A stretch of DNA of 64,000 bases, from assembly GCA_023229135.1 (NCBI GenBank), contig JALNZT010000019.1:8166-72165 (forward strand), in the 5' to 3' direction. The notes beneath the pieces are model-generated. The model had not been told where the DNA came from. It made no database searches and worked only from the letters and a program-made list of their open reading frames with translations. Shown piece by piece: positions 37,609-47,716 of the stretch. Position numbers and translations under genes: made by a program. Source of the stretch: Bacteroidales bacterium. GTDB lineage: Bacteria; Bacteroidota; Bacteroidia; Bacteroidales; F082. Position 1 is the first letter of the stretch. Each line of letters starts with the position of its first letter.

Positions 37609-38468
37609 TGTGAAGTATTGAATAGTAAGCTGTGCTGATGCCAGGGAAGGGTTTCGAGTACATAGCTGTAGTCGAAACTTTTGTTGCGTTTTTCAAATTG
37701 GATATGGCGGATATAACGCTCGCAAATCGTGTAAATTTCGGAGCCTGCTTCTATTGCTCCCGAAAATTGTATAGGTGTTTTTTCGGGATTGAGGTGTTGT
37801 TGTTCCATGGCGAAAAGCAGGAAATAAATAAAATCTTCCTTGGTATTAAATCTGAAAGTGTTAAAAAACCTTAGCTTTTGATTAGTAAGCACCAGCATAT
37901 CGAAGGCTTGATTTCTGACATGCACGAAAACTACAGGCTCTTGTTGGATGTTTTTGTTGCCCACCAAGGTACTCTCGATAAAAGCACTTGATAAATGCCG
38001 GATAGAGGCATTGGCCCAGAAATCTTTTATCTTGGCTACCAATACGTTCGACAAATAGTAAATCAGCGTAGCATCAGCCGTTTTGAGCGGATCTGTGATA
38101 ATCCGTGAATTATCCTGAAACGCCTGCGCAAAAGCCAGGTAGTTGCCTTTTTCTTTTTCGTCGAAGAGGGGATTGGGAACAACGACCGCTTTTAAATTGT
38201 CAACTAATACCTTCACCTGCTGATAAGGATATACGATCCAGGCTTGCTTCATCATGATTTCGTCCAGCATGCCCGCAAGCTGTATTTTGTCGCTCAAAGG
38301 GTGAAACCGGTAATGTTCGATACCTACAAAGCGCTGTTTTTCAGGTGAATATATCACAAAAGAAAAACCATCCAAAGCTATTCGGATGGTTAATTGAAAA
38401 TGCTTTGAGTAATCTTGTTTAAAAGACTTATCAACCAGACTTATTATAGGTTTTGCCGGAGCAATCAT
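37596..38468 (-). CDS. DUF3822 family protein
   Basis: This 290-residue protein is of a Bacteroidota family usually encoded beside rsmD. The ATG at 38468 (MIAPAKPIIS) is used; a GTG five codons upstream would overlap the preceding stop as GTGA and is a real alternative. Seen: IRIALDGFSFVIY near the N-terminus and FSGAIEAGSEIYTICERYIRHI near the C-terminus, consistent with a tandem ribonuclease-H/actin-like fold, though no nucleotide site is clear. Function unknown. Confidence 0.88.
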   Translation of the reverse strand: MIAPAKPIISLVDKSFKQDYSKHFQLTIRIALDGFSFVIYSPEKQRFVGIEHYRFHPLSDKIQLAGMLDEIMMKQAWIVYPYQQVKVLVDNLKAVVVPNPLFDEKEKGNYLAFAQAFQDNSRIITDPLKTADATLIYYLSNVLVAKIKDFWANASIRHLSSAFIESTLVGNKNIQQEPVVFVHVRNQAFDMLVLTNQKLRFFNTFRFNTKEDFIYFLLFAMEQQHLNPEKTPIQFSGAIEAGSEIYTICERYIRHIQFEKRNKSFDYSYVLETLPWHQHSLLFNTSQCEL

Positions 38469-38479
38469 GACCGGATGTA

Positions 38480-39079
38480 TCACTCCCAGTTGCCATCGGT
38501 AGAAGGCTCTGTCATGGAGCCTACCTTTAGGCCGGGATATTTTTCAATGTCTTCTTCACCTGCAATGAGGTTGTTGATACGTTGTTCTTCCATGCCTTTC
38601 AAATACGCTGTGAAGGGTGCTTTGGCTTCAAAAACACTAACATTTACACCGCCACGATCAATAGAGCCGGCATCCATTACAAACACTTCGCCCTCACTAA
38701 AAGGAATGAAGCGCAGGTTGTTAGGGTTAAAACCTACTCTTTCTGAGAACAACGAATCCGTTACTTTGACATAACCTAAGGTGTCCGAAATAGTTTTGGT
38801 AAAGGTAGTGTCTGTCGGATCTGGAATAAGTTTTACGACCGGAATTTCACCGCTGTTAAGGTATGCGAGCAAACTGTCGAAACTTGCAGCATACTTATTA
38901 TTGGCCTGTTTGTAAAGCGATTGCACATTACGAATGTCTTTGAGGCGCTGGACAACTACAGCTTCTCTTTTCGCTCTTTCTTTTGTAAATTTCAACGGTT
39001 TGTTGATGCTTTCGTAAACCATGTATCCCATAAAAATGATAACGGCAAACAAAACGATTTTCAGTAGGAGACTTTTCAT
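38480..39079 (-). CDS. Membrane-anchored hypothetical protein
   Basis: This 199-residue protein has an N-terminal membrane helix (about 4-23) and a periplasmic part with a helical segment (EAVVVQRLKDIRNVQSLYKQ) like pseudopilin-type stalks, then short strands. It is the first gene of the operon with DUF3822 and rsmD and has a promoter match 20 bases upstream. The family is conserved in Bacteroidota but I know no function. Confidence 0.8.
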   Translation of the reverse strand: MKSLLLKIVLFAVIIFMGYMVYESINKPLKFTKERAKREAVVVQRLKDIRNVQSLYKQANNKYAASFDSLLAYLNSGEIPVVKLIPDPTDTTFTKTISDTLGYVKVTDSLFSERVGFNPNNLRFIPFSEGEVFVMDAGSIDRGGVNVSVFEAKAPFTAYLKGMEEQRINNLIAGEEDIEKYPGLKVGSMTEPSTDGNWE

Positions 39080-39098
39080 AAGGAATTATTTTTCCCTG

Positions 39099-39106
39099 CA
39101 AATGTA
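39099..39106 (-). promoter_or_regulatory. -7 element (TACATTTG)
   Basis: This is a TAnnTTTG match on the minus strand 20 bases before the first gene of the rsmD operon. Confidence 0.55.
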
Positions 39107-39178
39107 AAGTTTTTTTCCAATCGAAATTAGAAATATCGGACTGTTTAAAAAAAAACCATTTTTATGCTGTTTTTAATT

Positions 39179-42094
39179 TCAGTCATTTTCTGATTTAGAT
39201 AGTAATTCCTGTAGCACAGGCAGCATTAGCTCAGCACTGATGGGCTTGGCCATATAGGCATCGCAGCCGGCTGCAAAGCAGGCTTCTTTTTCCTCGCTCA
39301 TTGCAAAAGCTGTTTGTGCAATAATAGGTAAGCCTGGCCGTGTTTGTTTGATGCGCATGGTGGCATCCAGCCCATTAAGTAGAGGTAGTTGTATGTCCAT
39401 CAATACCAGATCAATACTCCCATTATCCTTGCAGGTATTCACGGCTTCGATGCCGTTTAGCGCACGATGGATTTTGGCTTTGGTGGGACGTAAAACGATA
39501 TTTAAGAGTTCAAAGTTTGAATCAACATCTTCCACGATCAGAATTTCTTTGTTGCTAAAGTTGTACTTGGCTGCCAGGTGATTGCTTTGCATAAAAGCTG
39601 TGTGTTTGGCTTGCTTAAATAGCGGTAAAATGATGCTAAAAGTGCTGCCCTGCTCAGGTGCCGACTGTAGCCAGACGCTTCCTCCCATCAGCTGAACGTA
39701 TTGTTTTACAATACTTAAACCGAGTCCTGTTCCGGAATAAATCTTTTTGCTGTACTCGTTAAGTTTCGTGAAACGATTAAAAATATTGCGCTGTTGGTCA
39801 TCGGCAATACCAATGCCGGTATCCTGTACAAAAATGTTTACCGATTCTATTTTTCCCTCAGAGTTTAAAATGGGTTCAAAACCGTAGGTTATGCTACCCG
39901 TTTCGGTAAATTTCAAGGCATTGTCAAGTAAATTGATGATAACTTGTCTTATTTTCAATTTATCAAAGGGAGCGGTCACTTCCTGATCGGGCAATTTCAT
40001 CTCCCATTTGAGATGGGTTTTGTTGCGTTGTTTTATGATTAGTGAATAGTTGGCATTTACATCCTGAAAAAGGGCATTGAGGTTGGTGTCTTGTAGGTTT
40101 ACATCTGTTTCGCCGGCTTCAATGCGTGCCAGGCTAATGATGTTGCCGATAAGGTTTAGCAAGGCTTCTCCGTTTTGCTGAATGATTTTTATATAACGGG
40201 ATTTTTCATCTTTGGTGATATCATCGTCGCCAAGCAAATCGCTGAACCCTATGATGGCATTCAATGGTGTTCTGATTTCGTGCGACATATTGGAAAGGAA
40301 GGCTGTTTTCAGTCTGTCCGATTCTTCAGCTTTTTCGAGTGCATATTCCAGCTTTTTTTCAGCTTGTTTGCGTTCGGTAACATCTCTTCCCCAAACGATT
40401 ATTCCTTTTCGACTGCCATCTGCATTAAATAGCGGAATTTTATAAACGTCGAATATTTTGGGCTTTCCTTCGGCATCAGGTATTTCTTCATCACTGCGGT
40501 TTATTTCCGCTTTCTGCCAGCTTATTTCGTCGGATATCATGCAGCTTTCATGAGCTGATTCGTGTAGCGGGCTATAAACGGTTAGGTCCGTATCAGTTTT
40601 CATGCTGTAATCAATTCCTGTGAGATTGAAAAGCGTTAAAATGGCATCGTTTGCTTTGAGCCAGCGACTTTCCCCGTCTTTGAAACAGATAATATCGGGT
40701 GTTGAATTGATAAGTGTTCGCAGCAGCTCTTCCTGTTCTATTAGCGTGTCGTGGGAGCTTGAAAGTGCCGAACGGGCTTTTTCCAGCTCGCTATTTTGTT
40801 GGCGCAATAAGGCCTGTGATGCTTTGTTTTTCCTGAGCAGCTTACTTAAAAAGTAAACGAAAGCGAGGACTACAGCTAAAAAGAACAGACTTGCATAACT
40901 CAATATACGTTGAAACTTTAGCTTTTCTTGCTGTTCGGTAAGCATTTCGAGCTGGGTTTTTTGTAGTTCCTGTAGCCTGCTTAGCTCGCGTCTTTTGTTA
41001 TCTATCTCGAACCTGGCCTGGATATTACTCACTGCCGTTGAATCAAACAGCGTTTTTATGGAATCGAAAAGCGTGTGGTATTTCTCGACCGTTTCCAGGG
41101 CGGCGTCTTTGTTGCCAAGGGTTTTATGGAGGTCGAAAAGCAGGTTGTAAGCATCTAATCTAAGCAAGCGGTCGCGGGTTTTGAAACCAATTTCTACTGC
41201 CTGTTCAAAGGCTTTCCTGGCTCGCGCGTATTCACCCATGTTCAGGTAACACTGTCCTATTCCAATATAGTTTTTCCCTATCTGAATGCCGGCCATTTCA
41301 TACTGCTCATCTGCTTTTTTGTAGTAAAAAAGTGCGCTGTCAGTAAGGTTTTTCATGGCGTATATCCAGCCAATATTGTGCAGGCTGTTGGCGGTTCCTA
41401 CGAGGTCGTTATTTCTTCTCCCAATGGCAACAGATTCGCGAAAAGTGAGCAATGCTCTATCATACACCTGCATATTTATCTCTACCAGCCCGATATTGTT
41501 TTTTGCTGACATCATTCCGGCCGAGTCGTCGCGTATGCTGTATAGCTCGAAACTTTTTTGGAAATAACTGAGTGCTTCAGCTTGATCCTGAAGGCTGTAG
41601 TACAAAGTTCCCAGGTTGTTGTAGAGGCGGCCTAAGGCGACGGTGTCGACCTCTGCTTCAGTGATTTTCAGGGAGAGCAAGTACATCTCGATAGCGCGGT
41701 TAAAATCACCCAGCTCGGAGTAGGCTATGCCCAGGTTGTTGTAGATATTCCCGATTTCTAGGGTATAGCCCAGCTGCTGAAAATATAACATGGCTGAATC
41801 GTACAAGGGAATGCTTTTGTCGGAATTCCCGGCGTAATAGTTCGCGATGCCAAGCGATTTATAGCAATGTGCAAGCAGGCTATCGTTATCTGTTTGTTTG
41901 GCTTTTTGTAAAGCTTTTTTACTAAAATCGAGGGCTTTATCAACTGATTTTGTGTAAAAGCTCTTTGCCAGAAGCAAATAATCGATTGCTTCAGATTCGA
42001 TTTCGTTTTGCTTTAGCTTCGACGGACGGGGAAGAGCAGCTACTGAAAAACAGATGCTGATTACAAAAATTAGTAAAAGACGTACTTTGATCAT
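39179..42094 (-). CDS. Hybrid sensor histidine kinase with TPR sensor
   Basis: This 971-residue inner-membrane hybrid kinase shows: signal sequence (1-20), TPR repeats (about 35-350, with repeated YNNLGIAYSELGD-like phrases), coiled coil, membrane helix (about 398-417), PAS domain (about 455-580), HisKA with His605 (SNMSHEIRTPLNAIIGFS), HATPase with NLLDNALKF, DTGIGI and GTGLGLSI, and a receiver with Asp900 (LVLMDIQLPLLNG) and KPIS. The stop overlaps the upstream HsdR-N gene arrangement by 4 bases (ATGA). No response-regulator gene is adjacent, so the output partner is elsewhere. Confidence 0.95.
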   Translation of the reverse strand: MIKVRLLLIFVISICFSVAALPRPSKLKQNEIESEAIDYLLLAKSFYTKSVDKALDFSKKALQKAKQTDNDSLLAHCYKSLGIANYYAGNSDKSIPLYDSAMLYFQQLGYTLEIGNIYNNLGIAYSELGDFNRAIEMYLLSLKITEAEVDTVALGRLYNNLGTLYYSLQDQAEALSYFQKSFELYSIRDDSAGMMSAKNNIGLVEINMQVYDRALLTFRESVAIGRRNNDLVGTANSLHNIGWIYAMKNLTDSALFYYKKADEQYEMAGIQIGKNYIGIGQCYLNMGEYARARKAFEQAVEIGFKTRDRLLRLDAYNLLFDLHKTLGNKDAALETVEKYHTLFDSIKTLFDSTAVSNIQARFEIDNKRRELSRLQELQKTQLEMLTEQQEKLKFQRILSYASLFFLAVVLAFVYFLSKLLRKNKASQALLRQQNSELEKARSALSSSHDTLIEQEELLRTLINSTPDIICFKDGESRWLKANDAILTLFNLTGIDYSMKTDTDLTVYSPLHESAHESCMISDEISWQKAEINRSDEEIPDAEGKPKIFDVYKIPLFNADGSRKGIIVWGRDVTERKQAEKKLEYALEKAEESDRLKTAFLSNMSHEIRTPLNAIIGFSDLLGDDDITKDEKSRYIKIIQQNGEALLNLIGNIISLARIEAGETDVNLQDTNLNALFQDVNANYSLIIKQRNKTHLKWEMKLPDQEVTAPFDKLKIRQVIINLLDNALKFTETGSITYGFEPILNSEGKIESVNIFVQDTGIGIADDQQRNIFNRFTKLNEYSKKIYSGTGLGLSIVKQYVQLMGGSVWLQSAPEQGSTFSIILPLFKQAKHTAFMQSNHLAAKYNFSNKEILIVEDVDSNFELLNIVLRPTKAKIHRALNGIEAVNTCKDNGSIDLVLMDIQLPLLNGLDATMRIKQTRPGLPIIAQTAFAMSEEKEACFAAGCDAYMAKPISAELMLPVLQELLSKSEND

Positions 42095-42537
42095 CTGGTT
42101 TTGGTTTTTAAAGAATCCATTTCTGCGAAAGTTAACAAATCTTTACATGTGCTTAACTTGCCCTCACTGATATGAAAAAGATAATAGCTTTTAGAATTGC
42201 TAAGCATCAGAAAATCAACTTCTAAGCTTAAATTATAACGGACAGCTTGATCGAGGGTTTTTTGCGTAATTTTAATATGTTCTGCTTTACATTCTACAAT
42301 CAGCAGCGGTTGGTGATCACTCGAAAAAACCACCACATCGCAGCGTTTTACGAGGCTTCCAAGCTTAATGGTATATTCAACGGCAGTTAATCCTGCCGGA
42401 ACTTGCAAGTCCTCTATCAGGGTGTGTAAAACCTGCTGGCGAACCTCTTCCTCAGGAGTGAGGCTTACGTAGCGTTTCCTTACAGGATCAAATACCTGTT
42501 TTTGGTTTTCATGTAAACGGGTTTTGAACCAGTCCAT
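42091..42537 (-). CDS. HsdR N-terminal domain protein (nuclease-like)
   Basis: This 148-residue stand-alone version of the type I restriction R-subunit N-terminal domain shows the PD-(D/E)xK pattern in VKRCDVVVFSSDHQPLLIVECKA (Asp, then ExK). A stand-alone copy beside holA is common in Bacteroidota, so it is probably a housekeeping or repair nuclease rather than part of a restriction system; no hsdM or hsdS is present. Its stop codon and the start of the sensor kinase gene overlap by 4 bases. Confidence 0.88.
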   Translation of the reverse strand: MDWFKTRLHENQKQVFDPVRKRYVSLTPEEEVRQQVLHTLIEDLQVPAGLTAVEYTIKLGSLVKRCDVVVFSSDHQPLLIVECKAEHIKITQKTLDQAVRYNLSLEVDFLMLSNSKSYYLFHISEGKLSTCKDLLTFAEMDSLKTKTR

Positions 42538-42827
42538 TTATAATTTCTAACTTTACGATTTGACCGTAAATGTATAAAAATAGATGTTATGCACTAGCTC
42601 CTCTGAGAGCGTTTGTGTGTTTTTTTTGATTCTCAATACCGTATCTGCTAACCGTTTGTCAAATTACTGTCCTAGATTTTTTAAGAAACAAATGACAGTA
42701 AAAGTTGATTTGCACGAGCTAAATAACATGAAATCAAACTTATCTGGTTTTCTTGCAGCATGTTTTTTTGTTAGACTTTCAAGCATTTTATGCCCAATCT
42801 AAATGACTTACTTGCGAAAAAAACGCG

Positions 42828-42835
42828 TACTTTTG
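42828..42835 (+). promoter_or_regulatory. -7 element (TACTTTTG)
   Basis: This is a TAnnTTTG match, 140 bases upstream of the AMP nucleosidase start. The 438-base divergent gap 42538-42975 contains this and no gene I can support. Confidence 0.5.
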
Positions 42836-42975
42836 TGCATTAAAGCTACCTACTTTGCCGTTCACAACAGTTTTTTAAGCGGTATTTACTACTGATATTA
42901 ATTAAAAGGCTATTTGTAAACGAATTAACAACAGAAGAGGAAAAGATTTCTTCATCCTTAAAACGATAAAAACGC

Positions 42976-43746
42976 ATGAAAACAAAAAAAGATATTGTCG
43001 AAAATTGGCTGCCCCGCTATACCGGCCTTCCGCTTGATAAATTTGGGAAGTATATTATCCTCACCAATTTTAGTCAATACCTAGAGCTTTTCGCCGAATG
43101 GCATAGCGTGCCAATCATTGGCGAAGATCATCCTATGCCTTGTTCTACCTGGGAAGATATCACCATCATAAACTTTGGGATGGGAAGTGCTAATGCCGCC
43201 ACGATAATGGATTTGTTGAGCGCGGTCAAACCCGAGGCTGTCTTGTTTTTGGGCAAGTGCGGTGGCATAAAACGTAAAAACAGTGTGGGCGATTTAATTT
43301 TGCCCATTGCTGCCATCAGGGGCGATGGAACCAGCAATGATTATATGCCCAGCGAAGTGCCTGCTCTTCCGGCATTTAGCCTTCAAAAAGCTATTTCCAC
43401 CACCATCCGTGATCATGGCCGCGACTACTGGACTGGAACTGTTTTCACGACAAACCGCAGGGTGTGGGAACATGATGATGTGTTTAAAGAATACCTGATC
43501 GAAACACGCAGCATGGCTGTGGACATGGAAACAGCAACCATTTTTGTGGTGGGTTTTGCCAATGAAATATCAACCGGTGCTTTGTTGTTGGTGTCGGATC
43601 AACCCATGGTTCCCGAAGGCGTAAAAACCTCCGAAAGCGATCGTAAAGTAAACAGCCGCTTCGTGTCCGATCACCTTAAAATCGGTATCGATGCCCTGCA
43701 ACAGCTTATCAATAATGGGATGACGGTGAAACACCTTCGGTTTTAA
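42976..43746 (+). CDS. amn: AMP nucleosidase
   Basis: This 256-residue enzyme hydrolyses AMP to adenine and ribose 5-phosphate. It is the short type without the regulatory N-terminal domain of E. coli Amn. Seen: the phosphorylase-superfamily core with NFGMGSANAATIMDLL, LFLGKCGGIK, VDMETAT (substrate-binding Met-Glu) and LLLVSDQPM. It lies 3 bases before holA and is co-transcribed. The promoter above gives a leader of roughly 130 nt. Confidence 0.92.
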   Translation: MKTKKDIVENWLPRYTGLPLDKFGKYIILTNFSQYLELFAEWHSVPIIGEDHPMPCSTWEDITIINFGMGSANAATIMDLLSAVKPEAVLFLGKCGGIKRKNSVGDLILPIAAIRGDGTSNDYMPSEVPALPAFSLQKAISTTIRDHGRDYWTGTVFTTNRRVWEHDDVFKEYLIETRSMAVDMETATIFVVGFANEISTGALLLVSDQPMVPEGVKTSESDRKVNSRFVSDHLKIGIDALQQLINNGMTVKHLRF

Positions 43747-43749
43747 ATT

Positions 43750-44754
43750 ATGGCTTTTACCTTTGACCAAATTATTGGCGATATCCGCAACAAGGTGTAT
43801 TATCCTGTTTATTTTTTGATGGGAGAGGAGCCTTATTTTATCGATATGATTTCCGACATGCTCGAAGATCAGGTGCTTGATCCTGCCGAGCAAGCTTTTA
43901 ATCAAATGGTGATGTATGGGCGCGATGTTGATGTGCAAACTATTGTAAGTCAGGCGCGTAATTATCCCATGACGGGCGATTATCAAGTGCTTATCGTGAA
44001 AGAGGCACAGGATGTGAAAAATATTGAAACCCTGGATCAGTATATCGAAAAGCTACCCAGAACGACAATTTTAGTCCTCAACCACAAGTATAAAAAATTT
44101 GATAAGCGGCGTTCACTGGCCAAAAAGATTGATACCATAGGCGTACTTTTTGAATCAAAAAAGCTGTACGACAACCATATTCCTAAATGGATCGTTCAGT
44201 ATCTGGCCCAAAAAAATTACGATATCACGCCAAAGGCCTGCCAGATGATGGCCGATTTTTTGGGAACTGATCTGCATAAAATACGCAATGAGTTAGAAAA
44301 ACTGGTGATTGCTTTGCCTGCGGGAAAAAAGATTACCGATGAGGATGTAGAACGAAATATCGGCATCTCAAAGGACTACAATATTTTTGAACTGCAAAAA
44401 GCGATTGGAAAAAGAGATATTTTACGTGCCAACCAAATTATGCGCTATTTTGGATCCAACAGCAAAGATTACCCACTTTTACTCACGGCAATAAATCTAT
44501 ATGGTTTCTTCACCAAAATTTTGAAAGTGCATTATGCCCGCGACAAAAGCCGCAATAACCTGGCAAGCATTTTAGGTGTTAATCCTTTTTTTGTTGAGGA
44601 TTTTCAGGTGGCCGCAAAAAATTTCAATATTGCAGATGCCGTGCGCTGTATTGCCGTGCTGCGCGAATATGATTTAAAGTCGAAAGGCTATAACAGTCAG
44701 GATATTGGAGACGATGAGCTATCCAAAGAAATGCTGTTTAAACTGTTGCATTAA
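43750..44754 (+). CDS. holA: DNA polymerase III subunit delta
   Basis: This 334-residue clamp-loader subunit opens the sliding clamp. Seen: the N-terminal PVYFLMGEEPYFIDMI, DFLGTDLHKIRNELEKL (linker domain) and NIFELQKAIGKRD, all typical of HolA. Its 3' end overlaps the convergent acyl-CoA ligase gene by 17 bases. Confidence 0.95.
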   Translation: MAFTFDQIIGDIRNKVYYPVYFLMGEEPYFIDMISDMLEDQVLDPAEQAFNQMVMYGRDVDVQTIVSQARNYPMTGDYQVLIVKEAQDVKNIETLDQYIEKLPRTTILVLNHKYKKFDKRRSLAKKIDTIGVLFESKKLYDNHIPKWIVQYLAQKNYDITPKACQMMADFLGTDLHKIRNELEKLVIALPAGKKITDEDVERNIGISKDYNIFELQKAIGKRDILRANQIMRYFGSNSKDYPLLLTAINLYGFFTKILKVHYARDKSRNNLASILGVNPFFVEDFQVAAKNFNIADAVRCIAVLREYDLKSKGYNSQDIGDDELSKEMLFKLLH

Positions 44755-46525
44755 AGCCTTCTTTGAGGTAGAGCGTCTCGATGATGTGTGCATATTTGCG
44801 CATCAAAAACTTCCTTTTCAGCTTCATGGTTGGCGACAGCTCGCCAGTTTCTACATTCCAGCCGTCAGCCATCAGCACAAATTTCTTCACACGCTCTACC
44901 TTATCCAGCTGTTTGTTCTTTTCGTTGACTTCTTTTTCTATACGGCTGATAATAACCGGATCTTTAATGCTTTTGGCAGGCCCCTCGTAGGTTTTGCCCT
45001 TCACCGCACACCAGGATTTGATATGCGCAAAATCTGGGATAACGATGGCAGCTGCAAAATTTTTGCCTTCGCCCACCACCATCGCCTGCTCAATAAATGC
45101 GGATTCTTTCAATTTATTTTCGACCTGTTGTGGTGCCACATATTTCCCGCCGGAGGTCTTGAAAATTTCCTTTTTACGGTCGGTAATCCGAAGAAATTTA
45201 TCTTCAAAATGACCGATATCACCTGTGTGCAACCAGCCTTCGGCATCAATAATTTCTGCTGTAAGGTCGGGGCGTTTGAAATAACCCATCATCACGTTTG
45301 GTCCTTTGGCCAGGATTTCACCATCTGCCGCAATTTTCAATTGAACGCCGGGCAAAGCAGGTCCTACGGTTCCAATTTTTACGCCATTAGGCCGAAAGTT
45401 ACTCACTGCAATCACTGGTGATGTTTCGGTGAGACCATAACCTTCCATGATTTGAAAACCTGCTGCCCAAAAAACGCTGGCTATGCGTTCCTGCAGGCTT
45501 GCTCCACCACTTACAATGGCCTTTAGATTGCCGCCAAAAGCTTCCTTCCATTTGCTAAGCACCAGCTTACGCGCAATAGCTAATTTCATCTGATACCAGA
45601 GGCTTCTTTTCTCCCAGGGTTCATATTGTTCCCCAATGCGCAGTGCCCAGAAAAAGATGTCTTTTTTCAGGCCTTTCAAGTTTCTGCCTTTGAGGATGAT
45701 TTTCTCGTAGGTTTTTTCAAGCACACGTGGCACAGCGGTAAACATTTCGGGCTTTGCGTCGCGGATATAGTCGCCAATTTTTTCCAGGTTATCGCAATAA
45801 TAGATCGTGGCGCCGTGTCGCTGATAGGTATAATTCATAATCCGTTCCAGCACATGGCAAAGCGGCAAAAAGCTAAGCACACGACTCACGGGATTTTGCT
45901 TCAGAATGTCGAAGGTAGCCGTGGAGTTACTTATCACATTGGTATGTGAGAGCATAACGCCTTTGGGATTTCCAGTGGTGCCGGAGGTGTATATCAGTGT
46001 CGCTATTTCGTGTGCATGGATAGAATCTTTGAAGCTTTCGAGCTCTTTGCTGCGCTTTGATTTTCTGCCCAGCTCAAGAAGTTCAGTCCAGTTAGGAATT
46101 CCTTCTACCACCTCAATGCTGTAAACTGCTGGTAGTGTGCTCACTTCTTCCACTACATCTTTGATACGTGTATGGTATGCATTATCAGATACGAAGATGT
46201 ATTTCACTTCCGCATCATTGAAAATAAACAGGTAGCTGCTATCGCTAATGGTTGGATAAATAGGAACCTGTATAGCGCCAATCTGCAAAAGTGCCATGTC
46301 GATAAAATTCCATTCTGGACAGTTTTTTAAAATGGTAGCGATCTTATCTCCTTTTTTTACGCCCAATTCGAGTAGGCCGAGGCTGAGCTCATCAACGATT
46401 TTTGTATAAACAGAAGCTGTAATTTTCTGCCACTGCCCGTCAATTTTTACGGCAAATACCTCATTATTGGCGTTTTCAAATTCTCTGAAAGGGATCAAAA
46501 TATCAAAAATACGGGTCGTGTTCAT
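44738..46525 (-). CDS. Long-chain fatty acid-CoA ligase
   Basis: This 595-residue AMP-forming ligase activates fatty acids to acyl-CoA. Seen: the P-loop LIYTSGTTGNPKGVML, EGYGLTETSP, the adenylate motif LHTGDIGHF and TDRKKEIFKTSGGKYVAPQ with the catalytic Lys region. Length matches the FadD15-like ligases of Bacteroidota. The start at 46525 (MNTTRIFDIL) is well placed. It is monocistronic. Confidence 0.95.
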   Translation of the reverse strand: MNTTRIFDILIPFREFENANNEVFAVKIDGQWQKITASVYTKIVDELSLGLLELGVKKGDKIATILKNCPEWNFIDMALLQIGAIQVPIYPTISDSSYLFIFNDAEVKYIFVSDNAYHTRIKDVVEEVSTLPAVYSIEVVEGIPNWTELLELGRKSKRSKELESFKDSIHAHEIATLIYTSGTTGNPKGVMLSHTNVISNSTATFDILKQNPVSRVLSFLPLCHVLERIMNYTYQRHGATIYYCDNLEKIGDYIRDAKPEMFTAVPRVLEKTYEKIILKGRNLKGLKKDIFFWALRIGEQYEPWEKRSLWYQMKLAIARKLVLSKWKEAFGGNLKAIVSGGASLQERIASVFWAAGFQIMEGYGLTETSPVIAVSNFRPNGVKIGTVGPALPGVQLKIAADGEILAKGPNVMMGYFKRPDLTAEIIDAEGWLHTGDIGHFEDKFLRITDRKKEIFKTSGGKYVAPQQVENKLKESAFIEQAMVVGEGKNFAAAIVIPDFAHIKSWCAVKGKTYEGPAKSIKDPVIISRIEKEVNEKNKQLDKVERVKKFVLMADGWNVETGELSPTMKLKRKFLMRKYAHIIETLYLKEGFNATV

Positions 46526-46777
46526 AGGGATGTTGTTATTGATGTTCGCGATGTCTGATTTTTAATTTCGTGTATTATCCATTGTCTTGCTTCTTTGCTG
46601 GCCAAAACAGCTGGTTTAGGCTAAAATTTGTTTTGGTAGCAAGGTAGCAATTCAACTTTGAACGCCATACGGTTGTCCATGCGTAATCTTTTAACTTACC
46701 TTTAAAAGGGCAGCTTACATGTCCGAATATTGATGTAGTAGCAATATTAAGAAAATTAACAGCGGTTATTTCGTTGA

Positions 46778-47551
46778 TTAGCTGTTTGTTTTTCGGTTAA
46801 AATATGCAGAGCTGGCCTGTGCTGTGGGCATAATCAGCATATCGTTGATGTTCACGTGCGACGGCACATTGGCCATATACCACAGCGCATCGGCAATATC
46901 TGCCGGACTGAGCGGTTTAAATCCGTCATAAACTTTATCGGCTTTGGCCTGATCGCCTTTGAAGCGTACCAGCGAAAATTCCGTTTCGGCAGCTCCAGGC
47001 GCCAGTTGTCCCACGCGAATTCCATAGGGCAATAAATCCATCCGCATCGCTTTGGTGAGGCCTTCGATGGCGTGCTTGGTGGCGCAATACACATTGCCAC
47101 CCGGGTAGGCTTCTTTGCCGGCAATGCTACCAATATGGATGATATGGCCAAAACCCTGCTCAATCATCAAGGCCGAAATGGCTCGTGAAATATAGAGCAA
47201 TCCTTTTATATTGGTATCGATCATGCGTTCCCAGTCGTCGATAATACCCTGCTGAATGGGGCTGGCACCAACGGCAAGTCCTGCATTGTTGATTAAAAGA
47301 TCGGGCTTAATGTTGCTCTTGCGTAGGAAGTTGGCCAGCACATCACCGCTGTTGGTTTCACGCACATCCTGCTGAAGGATAAATATTTTTTGACCGAAAT
47401 CACGCTCAAGTTGTGCTTTCAGGCTTTCGAGCTTTTCTTTTCTTCTGGCGGTAAGCACCAGGTTCCAGTTGCCTCTTGCAAATTGTTTTGCCGCAGCTTC
47501 ACCAATACCGCTGCTGGCACCGGTAATAATTGCTGTTTTAACCTGTATCAT
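46778..47551 (-). CDS. Short-chain dehydrogenase (YdfG-like)
   Basis: This 257-residue protein starts at the ATG at 47551 (MIQVKTAIITG), since a longer reading adds 15 residues before the nucleotide-binding strand. Seen: NADP-binding TGASSGIGEAAA, NNAGLA, catalytic Ser in HIGSIAGKEAYPG and YCATKHA (Tyr and Lys). It most resembles the 3-hydroxy acid dehydrogenases of the YdfG group; the true substrate is not known. Confidence 0.93.
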   Translation of the reverse strand: MIQVKTAIITGASSGIGEAAAKQFARGNWNLVLTARRKEKLESLKAQLERDFGQKIFILQQDVRETNSGDVLANFLRKSNIKPDLLINNAGLAVGASPIQQGIIDDWERMIDTNIKGLLYISRAISALMIEQGFGHIIHIGSIAGKEAYPGGNVYCATKHAIEGLTKAMRMDLLPYGIRVGQLAPGAAETEFSLVRFKGDQAKADKVYDGFKPLSPADIADALWYMANVPSHVNINDMLIMPTAQASSAYFNRKTNS

Positions 47552-47653
47552 AGAATTTATTTTAAGCTGCAATTTAGTAAAATTACCGTTTATCAAGCAA
47601 TAGAAAAAAGAAGTTTCCCGTAAATCTCGCCGATTGATACAGAAGAATATTTT

Positions 47654-47705
47654 CCCGCAGATTAACGCGGAAAAGGAATCAGCGAAAATCAGCGAGATCT
47701 GCGGG
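47654..47705. repeat. Intergenic palindrome (CCCGCAGAT...ATCTGCGGG)
   Basis: The 9-bp arms enclose AACGCGGA, GAATCAGCGAAAATCAGCGAG; such CGCAGATT-type palindromes are common between Bacteroidota genes. Confidence 0.7.
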
Positions 47706-47716
47706 AGGAAAAGGAA

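Noticed and set aside
42091..42537. Type I restriction-modification system
   Set aside because: Only an HsdR N-terminal-like domain is present; there is no methylase, specificity subunit or helicase part.
42584..42802. 72-codon ORF in the divergent gap
   Set aside because: It is hydrophobic, Cys/Ser-rich and unlike Bacteroidota proteins, with no start signal.
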